Source: Hanstruepera neustonica (GTDB lineage: Bacteria; Bacteroidota; Bacteroidia; Flavobacteriales; Flavobacteriaceae). From it: a DNA stretch of 64,000 nt. Below are positions 36,601 through 45,882 of the stretch, one piece after another; within the stretch, counting starts at the first letter, position 1; each line of letters starts with the position of its first letter. Location of the stretch: contig NZ_POWF01000004.1 in assembly GCF_002895005.1 (NCBI RefSeq), positions 62,001-126,000 of the forward strand, given 5' to 3'. Below the pieces are notes generated by a model, which worked only from the letters and a program-made list of their open reading frames with translations, was not told where the DNA came from and made no database searches. The position numbers and the translations under genes were made by a program.

Positions 36601-37800
36601 TTAAAAAATCAGCAAATTGATATCGCTATGTTTTAAATCAAACCATTCGCCAACAGATTTGTTGGTCAAAATGCCGTGGTAAAAATACAATCCATTTTTT
36701 AAACCTCTATCAAATCGTAAAGAATTTTCCAATCCACCTTCTTCACCTATTTTTAAGAGATAGGGTGTGAAAATATTACTAATGGAAATGGACGCAGACC
36801 GTGAATAACGCGCCGGAATATTGGGCACACAGTAATGCGTAACCCCATGTTTTACAAATGTTGGATTCTTGTGTGTGGTCACTTCACTAGTTTCAAAGCA
36901 ACCTCCCATATCAATACTCACATCAATAATGACAGCGCCAGATTTCATGTTTTCAACCATGGTTTCTCCTACAATTACGGGTGCTCTATTTTTTCCACGG
37001 ACAGCTCCAATGGCCACATCACAACGCTTTAATGCCTTTGACAAGTTTTTAGGTTGTAAAGTTGATGTAAATATGGTACGCCCTAAATTGGTTTGGATAC
37101 AACGTAATTTGGTTATGGAATTATCAAAGACTTTAACATTAGCCCCTAATCCAATGGCACTTCTGGCAGCAAATTCACCCACAGTACCAGCACCCAATAT
37201 AACAACTTCAACAGGAGGTACACCACTAATGTTTCCAAACATTAATCCATTACCACTATTAACGTTGCTCAACAATTCCGAAGCAATTAGAACAGATGCC
37301 GTTCCAGCGATTTCACTTAACGATCTTACTGCTGGATAAGCACCATCTTCATCTCTAATAAATTCGAACGCCAAGGCCGTTATGCGTTTAGCAGCCAAGG
37401 CTTCAAAATATTTTTTGGATTGTGTTTTTAATTGTAAAGCAGAAATTAATATGGTCTGCGGATTGATTAATCTAATTTGTTCAAGAGTAGGAGGTTCTAC
37501 TTTTAAGATAATGGGACAGCCATAAACTTTTGCCGCATCTTTGGAAATTTCGGCACCAGCTTCACTGTAATCCTTATCACTAAAATTAGCACCTTTTCCA
37601 GCGCCAGATTCCAACAGAATTCTATGACCATTGGTTACCAAGGCAGAAACGGCATCTGGAGTTAAACACACGCGTTTTTCCTGATAGGCTGTTTCTTTTG
37701 GAATACCTATAAACAATTCACCTTTTTGTTTTAAAACCTCTAATGTTTCTTCTTGAGGTAATAATTGTAGTTTGGTAAACGGTGATAAAGATTTAGACAT
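36601..37800 (-). CDS. ald: Alanine dehydrogenase / PNT-family protein
   Basis: A 399-residue protein of the alanine dehydrogenase and transhydrogenase-alpha superfamily. The N-terminal domain has IGIPKETAYQEKRVCLTP (Arg43 is the substrate-binding arginine). The NAD domain has ILGAGTVGEFAARSA near 207-220, and DVSIDMGGCFE carries the conserved aspartate. By alignment from memory with the Mycobacterium enzyme, its catalytic Lys75 corresponds to Glu102 and His96 to Gln123 here, so true alanine dehydrogenase activity is doubtful. About 25 extra residues precede the usual start. Genes of this type near porX and tsaE are familiar in flavobacteria. Confidence 0.85.
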   Translation of the reverse strand: MSKSLSPFTKLQLLPQEETLEVLKQKGELFIGIPKETAYQEKRVCLTPDAVSALVTNGHRILLESGAGKGANFSDKDYSEAGAEISKDAAKVYGCPIILKVEPPTLEQIRLINPQTILISALQLKTQSKKYFEALAAKRITALAFEFIRDEDGAYPAVRSLSEIAGTASVLIASELLSNVNSGNGLMFGNISGVPPVEVVILGAGTVGEFAARSAIGLGANVKVFDNSITKLRCIQTNLGRTIFTSTLQPKNLSKALKRCDVAIGAVRGKNRAPVIVGETMVENMKSGAVIIDVSIDMGGCFETSEVTTHKNPTFVKHGVTHYCVPNIPARYSRSASISISNIFTPYLLKIGEEGGLENSLRFDRGLKNGLYFYHGILTNKSVGEWFDLKHSDINLLIF

Positions 37801-37864
37801 CGTTATTGACTAGTTAAATGGTTAGTCAAATTACGAATTAATTTTTGAAATTATAAAGCAAGAA

Positions 37865-38407
37865 CTAAAAATACTGCTTAATTTTTCCCCAAAGGGTAGT
37901 GGGTTTTAATTTGAACTCGTCTTCCAATTCTTCCATTGATTTATTGGCAGTATTTATTTTATCAAACATACGTGCCCTTAATAAGTATATAGAAGGCACA
38001 ACAATAGCCATGATAGGTACCAAATGTAAAAGCTGAAATTCATCAATATAGTTAACACTATCATTAAAAAAATTAAGTATTTGATACAAATACATAGCAA
38101 TCGGTACCAATAGAGTATGATACCACCAATGTCGGCAGGTAAAGAACCATATAAACAACAATAATAACGGGATTAGTTTACCTGTGAGAATCCACATGGC
38201 GTAATTAGCATATTCCCAAGCACCAGCATCATAAGTAAATAGAAAGGTGTTCCATGTTTGAGTATCAGGAACACCTTCATATAAATAATAGAAGTAGGGA
38301 GTCAAAGCAATAAAAGTTGCTATAAAACTTCCTACTAATAACCCTTTTCTATCCCGCTGATGGAATTTTACCAGGTCTTTTTTCGATTTTTGTTGTTTGT
38401 TGTCCAT
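37865..38407 (-). CDS. Four-helix integral membrane protein of unknown function
   Basis: A 180-residue protein with a basic N-terminus (about 28 residues) followed by four hydrophobic segments near residues 27-45, 68-90, 94-115 and 128-150, and a polar C-terminal tail. I recognise no domain. Its first 59 bases overlap, in another frame, the end of a 47-codon ORF with a signal peptide. It lies between that ORF and the alanine-dehydrogenase-like gene on the same strand. Confidence 0.8.
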   Translation of the reverse strand: MDNKQQKSKKDLVKFHQRDRKGLLVGSFIATFIALTPYFYYLYEGVPDTQTWNTFLFTYDAGAWEYANYAMWILTGKLIPLLLLFIWFFTCRHWWYHTLLVPIAMYLYQILNFFNDSVNYIDEFQLLHLVPIMAIVVPSIYLLRARMFDKINTANKSMEELEDEFKLKPTTLWGKIKQYF

Positions 38408-38492
38408 CTAAATCAATAATGTTAGTTGCTTGCGCTGTGAACAACATACCGCCAAAAATTGCGATTGCTAATACATACTTTTTTGCTTTCAT
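38349..38492 (-). CDS. Short secreted peptide, 47 residues
   Basis: This ORF starts at ATG 38492 and stops at TAG 38349. The product opens with a clear signal peptide (MKAKKYVLAIAIFGGMLFTA, then QA) and leaves a mature part of about 25 polar residues. A full -7 element lies 30 bases upstream, so it is probably the first gene of its transcript. It overlaps the membrane protein gene by 59 bases. It could be a real peptide, or a leader whose translation controls the next gene. I do not recognise a family. Confidence 0.6.
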   Translation of the reverse strand: MKAKKYVLAIAIFGGMLFTAQATNIIDLDGQQTTKIEKRPGKIPSAG

Positions 38493-38521
38493 CTTATTAA
38501 GGGATTAATTAATTAATAATC

Positions 38522-38529
38522 CAAATGTA
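38522..38529 (-). promoter_or_regulatory. Candidate -7 element for the secreted peptide and membrane protein
   Basis: The minus strand reads TACATTTG, a full TAnnTTTG match 30 bases upstream of the ATG at 38492. No -33 TTG at the expected distance was found. Confidence 0.45.
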
Positions 38530-38667
38530 TAGCCGAAGCATGTACTAAATAGGGTCGAAATGTTAAAATTATGTTAAAATCAACGATTTCTAATTTTTTC
38601 GTTACGGTTTTTCCGTAAAACGAGACAATTTAGGGCAATTTGTTGTTTCTGATCTTATATAAATTTC

Positions 38668-39090
38668 TTATTTCAGCGTTACTTTTCGTTTATTATTATC
38701 TGATATTGACAACCAAATTTCATGGTAATCACTATCAAGATGGGTTTTAATTATTTCAGGCCATTCAATAAACAACCATCCAGTTGTTTGCAAATAATCT
38801 TCGATTCCAAAATCGAAAGCCTCTTCAACAGACTTTAAGCGATATAAGTCAAAATGATAGATTATATCTTGGCTCAAAGCATATTCATTGACTAGAGAGT
38901 AGGTTGGGCTACTAACGTCATCTTCACTTCCCAGAGCCTGTATTAAAGCTTTAATTAATGTGGTTTTCCCAGTTCCCATGTCACCATGAAATAAAATCGT
39001 TTTAGATTTCACAGATTTAAGGATCTGGTTAGCAACATTATCAAGCTCTTCTAAACTATATTCTATAGTCAATTCACATCTTGTTTGCAT
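38668..39090 (-). CDS. tsaE: tRNA threonylcarbamoyladenosine biosynthesis ATPase TsaE
   Basis: A 140-residue P-loop ATPase with Walker A GDMGTGKTT near residues 36-44 and SSPTYSLVNEY and HFDLYRL motifs typical of TsaE. It works with TsaB and TsaD to make t6A37 on ANN-decoding tRNAs. It lies 74 bases downstream of porX on the same strand. Synteny of porX and tsaE is familiar in flavobacteria. Function is clear; regulation is not visible. Confidence 0.95.
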   Translation of the reverse strand: MQTRCELTIEYSLEELDNVANQILKSVKSKTILFHGDMGTGKTTLIKALIQALGSEDDVSSPTYSLVNEYALSQDIIYHFDLYRLKSVEEAFDFGIEDYLQTTGWLFIEWPEIIKTHLDSDYHEIWLSISDNNKRKVTLK

Positions 39091-39164
39091 GCAATATTAA
39101 GTATAAATATTGAGAAAAACTAATAAAAAGTGTATTTCGTCGGATTTTTTTGCATTACACAGAG

Positions 39165-40718
39165 TTATTTTGGGCTCAAAACAACAAGTGGAATAATCAT
39201 TTCTTCCAGTGAAACACCACCATGTTGATAGGTGTTTCTATAATAGCTTACGTAATGATTGTAATTGTTTGGATACGCAAAGAAGAGATCATTTTTTGCA
39301 AAAATAAAGGAGCTACTCATGGATATTGAGGGCAAGTGAATGGTTTTTGGGTCTTTAGCCACCAAAACATCTTTGTCTTCATAGGTAAGGCTTCTACCCG
39401 TTTTATAACGCAAGTTCAGACTAGTATCTTTATCACCAATCACTTTGGATGGGTTTTTAACATTTATAGTGCCATGATCTGTAGTCATGATAAGTTTGAA
39501 GCCCAATTGTTGGGCCTGCTGAACCATTTCTAATAAAGGCGAGTTTTTAAACCAACTTTGGGTCAAAGATCGATAGGCCTTGTCATTACTCGCTAATTCC
39601 TTAACAACATCCATTTCAGTTTTGGAATGCGAGAGCATATCTACAAAATTGTAAACGACCACAGTCAAATCATTATCCTTCAAGCCTTTAAAATTATCCA
39701 CCAATTTTTTACCATTCTTTAAGTTGGTAATCTTGTAGTATTCATGTTTGAGGTGTGTTAATCCCAATCGCTTCATTTGAGCTTCTAAAAATTCAGCTTC
39801 GTGAAGATTTTTACCACCTTCGTCCGTATCATTTTTCCATAAGTTCGGGTGCATTTTTTCCATATCAGCTGGCATTAATCCCGAGAATATGGCATTTCTG
39901 GCATATTGAGTTGCCGTTGGCAGAATACTGAAAAATGGTGTTTCTTGCTCTTTTTTGTAGTAATTATTGACAATTGGTTCAAAGGCCTTCCATTGGTCAT
40001 AGCGCAAATTATCAATGACTACCAGCAGTGTGGGTTGTTCTTTACTTAACTCTGGGACCACTTTATTTTTAAACAAGGTGTGCGACATCGTAGGAGCATC
40101 AACATGTGGTTCAAACCAACTCGGATAATTTTTATCAATAAATTTTCCGAATTGTGTATTAGCCTCATTTTTTTGGGATTCTAGAATTTCAAACATCCCA
40201 GTATCTTCAATATCCTCAAGTTGCATTTCCCAATAAATCAATTTTTGATACAGATTTGCCCATTCTTCAAAAGAATTGACCATAGTTAAATCCATAGCAA
40301 TCTTTCTAAATTCCTGTTGATAGTTGGATGTGGTTTTTTCTGAAACCAGTCGGGAGTGGTCCAAATTCTTTTTAATACTCAATAGTATTTGATTTGGATT
40401 CACAGGTTTTATTAGATAATCGGCTATTTTATTACCAATAGCTTCTTCCATAATATATTCTTCTTCACTCTTGGTAATCATCACAACAGGAAGCGTATCG
40501 CGTTTTTCCTTAATTTCATTCAGCGTTTCCAATCCCGTTAGACCAGGCATGTTTTCATCTAAAAAAACAATATCAAAATTTTGATCATCCAAAATTTCTA
40601 CGGCTTCTGTACCACTCTTACACGTGGTAACCTGATAATTTTTTTGTTCCAAAAAGAGAATATGGGGTTTTAATAAATCGATTTCATCATCAACCCAAAG
40701 AATATTTATATTGTTCAT
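39165..40718 (-). CDS. porX: T9SS regulator PorX: response regulator with PglZ domain
   Basis: A 517-residue protein. Residues 1-120 are a receiver domain with the acidic pocket DDE (10-12), phosphoacceptor Asp54 in VFLDENMPG and the conserved lysine in LIKPVNP near 104. A helical linker follows, then a PglZ/alkaline-phosphatase-like domain from about residue 200 to the end (LLVVIDNLRYDQW and MTTDHGT hold metal ligands). PorX acts with PorY in Porphyromonas and is required for type IX secretion; the PglZ domain hydrolyses cyclic and linear oligonucleotides. It fits the three T9SS cargo genes in this window. The cognate kinase is not here. Confidence 0.95.
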   Translation of the reverse strand: MNNINILWVDDEIDLLKPHILFLEQKNYQVTTCKSGTEAVEILDDQNFDIVFLDENMPGLTGLETLNEIKEKRDTLPVVMITKSEEEYIMEEAIGNKIADYLIKPVNPNQILLSIKKNLDHSRLVSEKTTSNYQQEFRKIAMDLTMVNSFEEWANLYQKLIYWEMQLEDIEDTGMFEILESQKNEANTQFGKFIDKNYPSWFEPHVDAPTMSHTLFKNKVVPELSKEQPTLLVVIDNLRYDQWKAFEPIVNNYYKKEQETPFFSILPTATQYARNAIFSGLMPADMEKMHPNLWKNDTDEGGKNLHEAEFLEAQMKRLGLTHLKHEYYKITNLKNGKKLVDNFKGLKDNDLTVVVYNFVDMLSHSKTEMDVVKELASNDKAYRSLTQSWFKNSPLLEMVQQAQQLGFKLIMTTDHGTINVKNPSKVIGDKDTSLNLRYKTGRSLTYEDKDVLVAKDPKTIHLPSISMSSSFIFAKNDLFFAYPNNYNHYVSYYRNTYQHGGVSLEEMIIPLVVLSPK

Positions 40719-40719
40719 G

Positions 40720-40727
40720 TATATTTG
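40720..40727 (+). promoter_or_regulatory. Candidate -7 element for the HD phosphohydrolase gene
   Basis: TATATTTG is a full match to TAnnTTTG, directly next to the porX start codon and 27 bases before the TTG start at 40755. The divergent promoters of porX and the HD gene must therefore overlap. Confidence 0.45.
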
Positions 40728-40754
40728 TTTATATAATTAAAGTAATAAGTCAGC

Positions 40755-41984
40755 TTGATTCCAAAAAACAAACTTAAAATATTTAACGACCCAATTTACG
40801 GTTTTATTACAATACCAAATTCGGATATTTTTAATTTAATTGAGCATAAATATTTTCAAAGACTGCGCCGAATTTCGCAAATGGGCATGTCTTATTTAGT
40901 CTATCCAGGAGCACATCACACACGTTTTCATCATGCGCTGGGATGCATGCATCTCATGCAAAAATCAGTCCAGACACTTCGTTTTAAAGGTGTTAGTATT
41001 TCAAAGGAAGAAGAAGTAGCTTTATATATTGCCATTTTGTTGCATGATATTGGTCATGGCCCTTTTTCACATGCCATGGAACATAGCATTGTAAATGGCG
41101 TTAGTCATGAGCAAATTTCCTTGCTTTTCATGGAACATTTGAATGCTGAATTTAACGGAACTTTAACGCTTGCCATAGACATTTTTAAAGGAACCTATAA
41201 GCGAAAATTCTTGTGTCAGTTGATTTCTGGTCAATTGGATATGGATCGTGCTGATTATTTAAAACGGGATAGTTTTTATACAGGTGTTTCTGAAGGAAAT
41301 ATTAATACCGAGCGTTTGATAACGATGTTGAATGTGGTAGATGACTCTTTGGTAGTAGAAGAAAAAGGTATTTACAGCGTTGAAAAATTTTTAGTGGCTC
41401 GACGGTTTATGTACTGGCAGGTATATTTACATAAAACGGGTTTGGTAGCAGAGCAATTATTGACTAGGATGTTGCAACGGGCTAAAGAACTCACCAATAA
41501 TGGTATAAAGCTTCAGGCTAGTAAAGCACTAGAATACTTTTTGGAACATGATGTATCAATCAAGGAATTTGATGGAAACACGTTAAACTTGTTTTCACAA
41601 TTAGATGATTACGATATTATTTCGGCTATGAAAGCTTGGCAATTTCATGATGATTTTGTGCTTAAAAATTTATGTGAAATGATCATCAATCGTGATTTAT
41701 TAAAAATAAAGATTAAAAAGAAACCCATTAAGAACCAATTACTTGAGGAACATCTTCAAAAACTGATGGATAAATACCAAATTTCAAAAGCTGAAGCAAA
41801 ATACTTTGTATTCAAAGGTGAGATTTCCAATCAGGCTTATGAAGAAAAGTCTCAAAATATCAACATTTTATTCAAATCTGGAAAAATTCAAGATATTGTT
41901 AAAGCATCTGACCAACTGAACCTAAAAGCATTAACAAAACCTGTCACCAAATATTTTATATGCTATCCCAAAGATAAAATGTGA
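40755..41984 (+). CDS. HD-domain phosphohydrolase (dGTPase-like)
   Basis: A 409-residue protein beginning FNDPIYGFI after a short basic N-terminus. The metal site is visible as FHHALG near residues 54-59 and [12 protein letters not shown] near residues 95-106, with a further aspartate in [11 protein letters not shown]. This group is related to dNTP triphosphohydrolases such as SAMHD1. The start is TTG at 40755; there is no ATG in frame before the conserved YGFI stretch, and the gap to porX is only 36 bases. It is the first gene of the plus-strand lipid A gene group. Confidence 0.88.
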   Translation: MIPKNKLKIFNDPIYGFITIPNSDIFNLIEHKYFQRLRRISQMGMSYLVYPGAHHTRFHHALGCMHLMQKSVQTLRFKGVSISKEEEVALYIAILLHDIGHGPFSHAMEHSIVNGVSHEQISLLFMEHLNAEFNGTLTLAIDIFKGTYKRKFLCQLISGQLDMDRADYLKRDSFYTGVSEGNINTERLITMLNVVDDSLVVEEKGIYSVEKFLVARRFMYWQVYLHKTGLVAEQLLTRMLQRAKELTNNGIKLQASKALEYFLEHDVSIKEFDGNTLNLFSQLDDYDIISAMKAWQFHDDFVLKNLCEMIINRDLLKIKIKKKPIKNQLLEEHLQKLMDKYQISKAEAKYFVFKGEISNQAYEEKSQNINILFKSGKIQDIVKASDQLNLKALTKPVTKYFICYPKDKM

Positions 41985-41995
41985 CACATTTTTTC

Positions 41996-42003
41996 TATTT
42001 TTG
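41996..42003 (+). promoter_or_regulatory. Candidate -7 element for lpxD
   Basis: TATTTTTG matches TAnnTTTG and ends only 6 bases before the ATG at 42010. If used, the message would be leaderless or almost so. An in-frame TTG at 42001 lies inside the motif and is rejected as a start. Confidence 0.4.
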
Positions 42004-42009
42004 CGCTTA

Positions 42010-43038
42010 ATGAAATTCACAGCAGAACAAATAGCCGGTATTTTAGAAGGAGACATCGTAGGTAATGCCCAAGTAGAAGTCTCCAAGCTTTCTAAAATAG
42101 AGGAGGGAACCGAAGGTTCCTTAACCTTTTTGGCTAATCCAAAATACACACCGTATATATACACTACTAAAGCATCGATTGCTATAGTCAATAAAAGCTT
42201 TGTTCCAGAACATCAAGTGAATTCGACTTTAATAAAAGTTGATGATGCTTATAAATCGTTCTCTAAATTATTGGAATACTACAACCAAATAAAGTTCAAT
42301 AAATCAGGAATTGATGAACCAACTTCTATTTCAGATTCTGCTAAATTAGGAGACAATATTTATTTGGGTGCTTTTACATTTGTAGGTGACAATGTGAAAA
42401 TAGGTGATAATGTTAAAATTTTCCCCAACTGTTATATTGGTGATAATGTCGTTATAAAGGATAACACCATTGTATTTTCAGGAGTGAAAATTTATTCAGA
42501 ATGTGTTGTTGGGAGTAATTGCGTGATTAATTCTGGTGCTATTATTGGAGCTGATGGATTTGGATTTACACCAAATGAAAAAGGCGAATATAGCAAGGTA
42601 CCACAAATTGGAAATGTTATTCTGGAAGATTTTGTGGATGTTGGTGCTGCCACTACCATTGATAGGGCTACTTTGGGTTCTACAATTATAAGACAAGGTG
42701 TGAAGCTTGATAATCAAATTCAAATAGCCCATAATGTAGAAATAGGTAAGAATACGGTTATTGCAGCACAAACAGGCATTGCTGGATCTACAAAAATTGG
42801 CGAAAATTGTCAAATTGGAGGACAAGTTGGCATTGTGGGTCATATAACCATAGGTAATAATGTTAAGATTCAGGCGCAATCTGGTATTGGAAGAAATGTA
42901 AAAGATAACGAAGTGCTTCAAGGATCACCAGCCTTAAACTATGGTGATTTCAATAAGTCCTATGTTCATTTTAAGAATTTACCTAGACTAGTTAAAACTG
43001 TAAACGATATAGAAAAAAAAGTAGATGGGAATAATTAA
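42010..43038 (+). CDS. lpxD: UDP-3-O-acylglucosamine N-acyltransferase
   Basis: A 342-residue left-handed beta-helix acyltransferase for the third step of lipid A synthesis. An N-terminal uridine-binding domain (residues 1-100, with [12 protein letters not shown]) precedes many hexapeptide repeats (residues 105-320). The catalytic histidine is in [11 protein letters not shown], and ADGFGFTP marks the typical substrate region. ATG 42010 is chosen over an upstream TTG because the latter lies inside a promoter element. It overlaps the lpxC/fabZ gene by 14 bases. A second LpxD-like gene sits four genes downstream. Confidence 0.95.
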   Translation: MKFTAEQIAGILEGDIVGNAQVEVSKLSKIEEGTEGSLTFLANPKYTPYIYTTKASIAIVNKSFVPEHQVNSTLIKVDDAYKSFSKLLEYYNQIKFNKSGIDEPTSISDSAKLGDNIYLGAFTFVGDNVKIGDNVKIFPNCYIGDNVVIKDNTIVFSGVKIYSECVVGSNCVINSGAIIGADGFGFTPNEKGEYSKVPQIGNVILEDFVDVGAATTIDRATLGSTIIRQGVKLDNQIQIAHNVEIGKNTVIAAQTGIAGSTKIGENCQIGGQVGIVGHITIGNNVKIQAQSGIGRNVKDNEVLQGSPALNYGDFNKSYVHFKNLPRLVKTVNDIEKKVDGNN

Positions 43039-44431
43039 TACAGGAATCAAGCAAAAGACCATTGGGAGTGAAGTTTCGCTCAAAGGTGTTGGGTTACATA
43101 CTGGTAAGGAAGTTACCTTGACATTCAAGCCCGCTTCTGAAAATACGGGCTTTGCGTTTAAACGTATTGATTTGGAAGGCAGTCCTATAATTGAAGCTGA
43201 TGCTGTTTATGTTACAAATACTCAAAGAGGTACTTGTCTGGAAAAAAATGGTGTGATGATTCAAACATGTGAGCATGTGTTGGCTGCTTTAGTTGGTTTA
43301 GACATTGACAATGCCATTTTAGAATTGGACGCATCGGAACCACCTATCATGGATGGCTCATCAAAATTCTTTGTTGAGGCCCTTGAAAAAGCAGGTATAG
43401 TGGAGCAGGAAGCGACAAGGGAAGTTTATGAAGTTACCGATGTTATTTCGTATACCGATGAAGATTCTGGTAGTGAAATTTTGGTAATGCCATCAACGGA
43501 ATACCAAATTACGACTATGGTTGATTTTGGAACCAAAGTTTTAGGTACTCAAAACGCTTCTATTAAAACGATTTCTGAATTTAAAGATGAAATTTCAGAT
43601 TCTAGGACATTCAGTTTTCTACATGAAATAGAAATGCTTTTGGAGCACGGACTAATCAAAGGAGGTGACCTTAATAATGCCATTGTTTACGTTGATAAGG
43701 AATTATCTCCTGAAACTATGGAGAAATTGCGTATAGCCTTCAAAAAAGATAATATAGCTGTTAAACCCAATGGCATATTGGATAATTTAACGCTACATCA
43801 TCCTAATGAAGCGGCTAGACATAAGCTATTGGATGTTGTGGGCGATTTAGCCTTAATAAGAACACACATTAAAGGTAAGGTTATAGCCAATAAGCCTGGA
43901 CATTTTGTAAACACGCAGTTTGCAAAAAAAATGTCCAAGATTATTAAAAATGAGCGCCGTAATAACGTACCAAATATTGATTTGAATCAGGATCCATTAA
44001 TGGATGTCAATCAAATTATGAATATGTTACCGCATCGTCAGCCGTTTTTATTGATTGATAAAATATTTGAGTTAAGCGACTCGCATGTTATTGGTGTCAA
44101 AAACGTTACCATGAACGAACCGTTTTTTGAGGGACATTTTCCAGGTGCACCAGTCATGCCTGGTGTTTTGATTGTTGAAGCTATGGCACAAACAGGCGGT
44201 ATTTTAGTGTTAAGTACGGTTCCTGATCCTGAAAATTATCTCACCTTTTTTATGAAAATTGACAATGTCAAGTTCAAGCAAAAAGTGGTTCCGGGCGACA
44301 CGCTAATTTTTAAGTGTGATTTAATTTCACCAATTCGTCGTGGTATTTGCCACATGCAAGGTTATGCTTATGCCAATGGTAAGCTTTGCGCTGAAGCAGA
44401 ACTAATGGCACAAATCTCAAAAGTAAAATAA
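43025..44431 (+). CDS. lpxC-fabZ: Bifunctional LpxC / FabZ: lipid A deacetylase and hydroxyacyl-ACP dehydratase
   Basis: A 468-residue fusion. Residues 1-305 are LpxC, the zinc deacetylase that commits UDP-sugar to lipid A. Zinc ligands appear in CEHVLAAL near residue 83 and in [13 protein letters not shown], where histidine and aspartate lie four residues apart. Residues 325-468 are the FabZ hot-dog dehydratase, with [11 protein letters not shown] and the catalytic histidine in [13 protein letters not shown]. This fusion is a standard feature of Bacteroidetes. The start overlaps lpxD by 14 bases. A 94-base gap with possible hairpins precedes lpxA. Confidence 0.96.
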   Translation: MGIINTGIKQKTIGSEVSLKGVGLHTGKEVTLTFKPASENTGFAFKRIDLEGSPIIEADAVYVTNTQRGTCLEKNGVMIQTCEHVLAALVGLDIDNAILELDASEPPIMDGSSKFFVEALEKAGIVEQEATREVYEVTDVISYTDEDSGSEILVMPSTEYQITTMVDFGTKVLGTQNASIKTISEFKDEISDSRTFSFLHEIEMLLEHGLIKGGDLNNAIVYVDKELSPETMEKLRIAFKKDNIAVKPNGILDNLTLHHPNEAARHKLLDVVGDLALIRTHIKGKVIANKPGHFVNTQFAKKMSKIIKNERRNNVPNIDLNQDPLMDVNQIMNMLPHRQPFLLIDKIFELSDSHVIGVKNVTMNEPFFEGHFPGAPVMPGVLIVEAMAQTGGILVLSTVPDPENYLTFFMKIDNVKFKQKVVPGDTLIFKCDLISPIRRGICHMQGYAYANGKLCAEAELMAQISKVK

Positions 44432-44436
44432 ATATG

Positions 44437-44503
44437 AACCGAGCCAATACTTATATTTTAAGTTATTCGGTTAACCTAATAGGCGAACACATTTTCTCCT
44501 ATT
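44437..44503 (+). other. Two possible hairpins between lpxC/fabZ and lpxA
   Basis: An imperfect hairpin spans 44437-44472 (AACCGA ... CGGTT outer stem, with bulges inside and a TATTT loop). A second short one pairs AATAGG at 44478-44483 with CCTATT at 44498-44503. Neither ends in a T-run, so they are not standard terminators. They may shape message stability or be chance pairings. Confidence 0.3.
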
Positions 44504-44525
44504 TATCAAAAACAAAATTACGAAA

Positions 44526-45311
44526 ATGAACCAACCTTTAGCATACGTTCACCCAGGAGCAAAAATTGCCAAAAACGTGGTCATTGAACCGTTCACGACC
44601 ATTCATAACAATGTAGTGATTGGTGAAGGCACATGGATAGGAAGCAATGTTACAATCATGGAAGGTGCCAGGATAGGCAAGAATTGTAATATTTTTCCAG
44701 GTGCGGTTATATCTGCTGTGCCTCAAGATTTAAAGTACAATGATGAGGACACTACTGTAGAAATTGGTGATAACGTAACCATTCGTGAGTGTGTCACTAT
44801 CAATAGAGGCACCACCGACAAAATGAAAACAGTAATTGGAAACAATTGCCTCATTATGGCTTATTGCCATATTGCACATGATTGCGTTGTGGGCAACAAT
44901 TGTATTTTTTCTAATAACAGTACTTTAGCAGGTCACATTACAGTGGGTGATTATGTTGTTTTAGCAGGAATGACTGCTGTTCATCAATTCTGTTCAGTCG
45001 GGAATCATGCTTTTGTTACAGGGGGATCTTTAGTACGTAAAGATGTACCTCCTTTTGTAAAAGCAGCCCGTGAACCTTTATCTTATGTCGGTATTAACTC
45101 TGTAGGATTAAGAAGACGTGGTTTTTCAACTGAAAAAATTAGAGAAATTCAAGATATATATAGAATCTTATATCAAAAAAACTATAACAATACCCAAGCT
45201 GCAGAAATCATTGAAGCGGAAATGGAGGCTACTCCAGAGCGCGATGAAATTCTTCAATTTATTAAGGATTCGCAGCGTGGTATAATGAAAGGATATTTTA
45301 AATCAAATTAA
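44526..45311 (+). CDS. lpxA: UDP-N-acetylglucosamine acyltransferase
   Basis: A 261-residue left-handed beta-helix enzyme catalysing the first step of lipid A synthesis. Hexapeptide repeats fill residues 5-185. The catalytic histidine lies in CHIAHDC near residue 120, followed by the family markers TLAGH and HQFCSVG. The C-terminal helical domain (residues 190-261) is present, and length matches E. coli LpxA. It is followed 3 bases later by efp, so lpxA and efp are in one transcript. Confidence 0.96.
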   Translation: MNQPLAYVHPGAKIAKNVVIEPFTTIHNNVVIGEGTWIGSNVTIMEGARIGKNCNIFPGAVISAVPQDLKYNDEDTTVEIGDNVTIRECVTINRGTTDKMKTVIGNNCLIMAYCHIAHDCVVGNNCIFSNNSTLAGHITVGDYVVLAGMTAVHQFCSVGNHAFVTGGSLVRKDVPPFVKAAREPLSYVGINSVGLRRRGFSTEKIREIQDIYRILYQKNYNNTQAAEIIEAEMEATPERDEILQFIKDSQRGIMKGYFKSN

Positions 45312-45314
45312 TTT

Positions 45315-45881
45315 ATGGCTAGTACTTCAGATATTAGAAACGGATTGTGCATAAGATACAATCATGATATTTTTAAAATTATAGAGTTTTTACACGTAAA
45401 ACCAGGTAAAGGACCTGCGTTTGTGAGAACGAAACTAAAAAGTGTTACCACAGGTAAAGTTATTGACAATACATTTTCAGCAGGACATAAAATTGAAGAT
45501 GTTCGGGTTGAGACGCATAAGTTCCAGTTTTTATATCATGATGGTGAATTTTACCATTTCATGAATCAAGAAGACTATACCCAAATCCGGTTAATGGAGG
45601 CTGCTTTAGATAGACCAGACCTAATGAAAGAAGGTGAAGTTGTGACTATTCTGATTAATGCGGAAGACAACATGCCGTTATCCGTTGAGATGCCTGCTAG
45701 TGTTATTTTGGAAGTCACCCACACGGAACCAGGAGTTAAGGGAAATACGGCTACCAATGCAACCAAGCCAGCAACTGTTGAAACCGGAGCAGAAGTGAAT
45801 GTGCCTTTATTTATCAACGAAGGCGATAAGATAAAAATAGAGACCGAAAAAGGCACTTACAAAGAGCGTATTAAGGAATAG
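45315..45881 (+). CDS. efp: Elongation factor P
   Basis: A 188-residue protein with the three beta-barrel domains of EF-P, which helps ribosomes make polyproline stretches. The loop tip KPGKGPAF carries Lys32, the site that is modified in several bacteria; the modifying enzymes EpmA/EpmB are not encoded here. The C-terminus ends with the usual GDKIKIETEKGTYKERI region. It lies between lpxA and the second lpxD-like gene; this arrangement is familiar in flavobacteria. Confidence 0.96.
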   Translation: MASTSDIRNGLCIRYNHDIFKIIEFLHVKPGKGPAFVRTKLKSVTTGKVIDNTFSAGHKIEDVRVETHKFQFLYHDGEFYHFMNQEDYTQIRLMEAALDRPDLMKEGEVVTILINAEDNMPLSVEMPASVILEVTHTEPGVKGNTATNATKPATVETGAEVNVPLFINEGDKIKIETEKGTYKERIKE

Positions 45882-45882
45882 A

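Noticed and set aside
39165-40718. Reading PorX's PglZ domain as a BREX phage-defence PglZ
   Set aside because: The receiver domain, length and T9SS context fit PorX; no other BREX genes are nearby.
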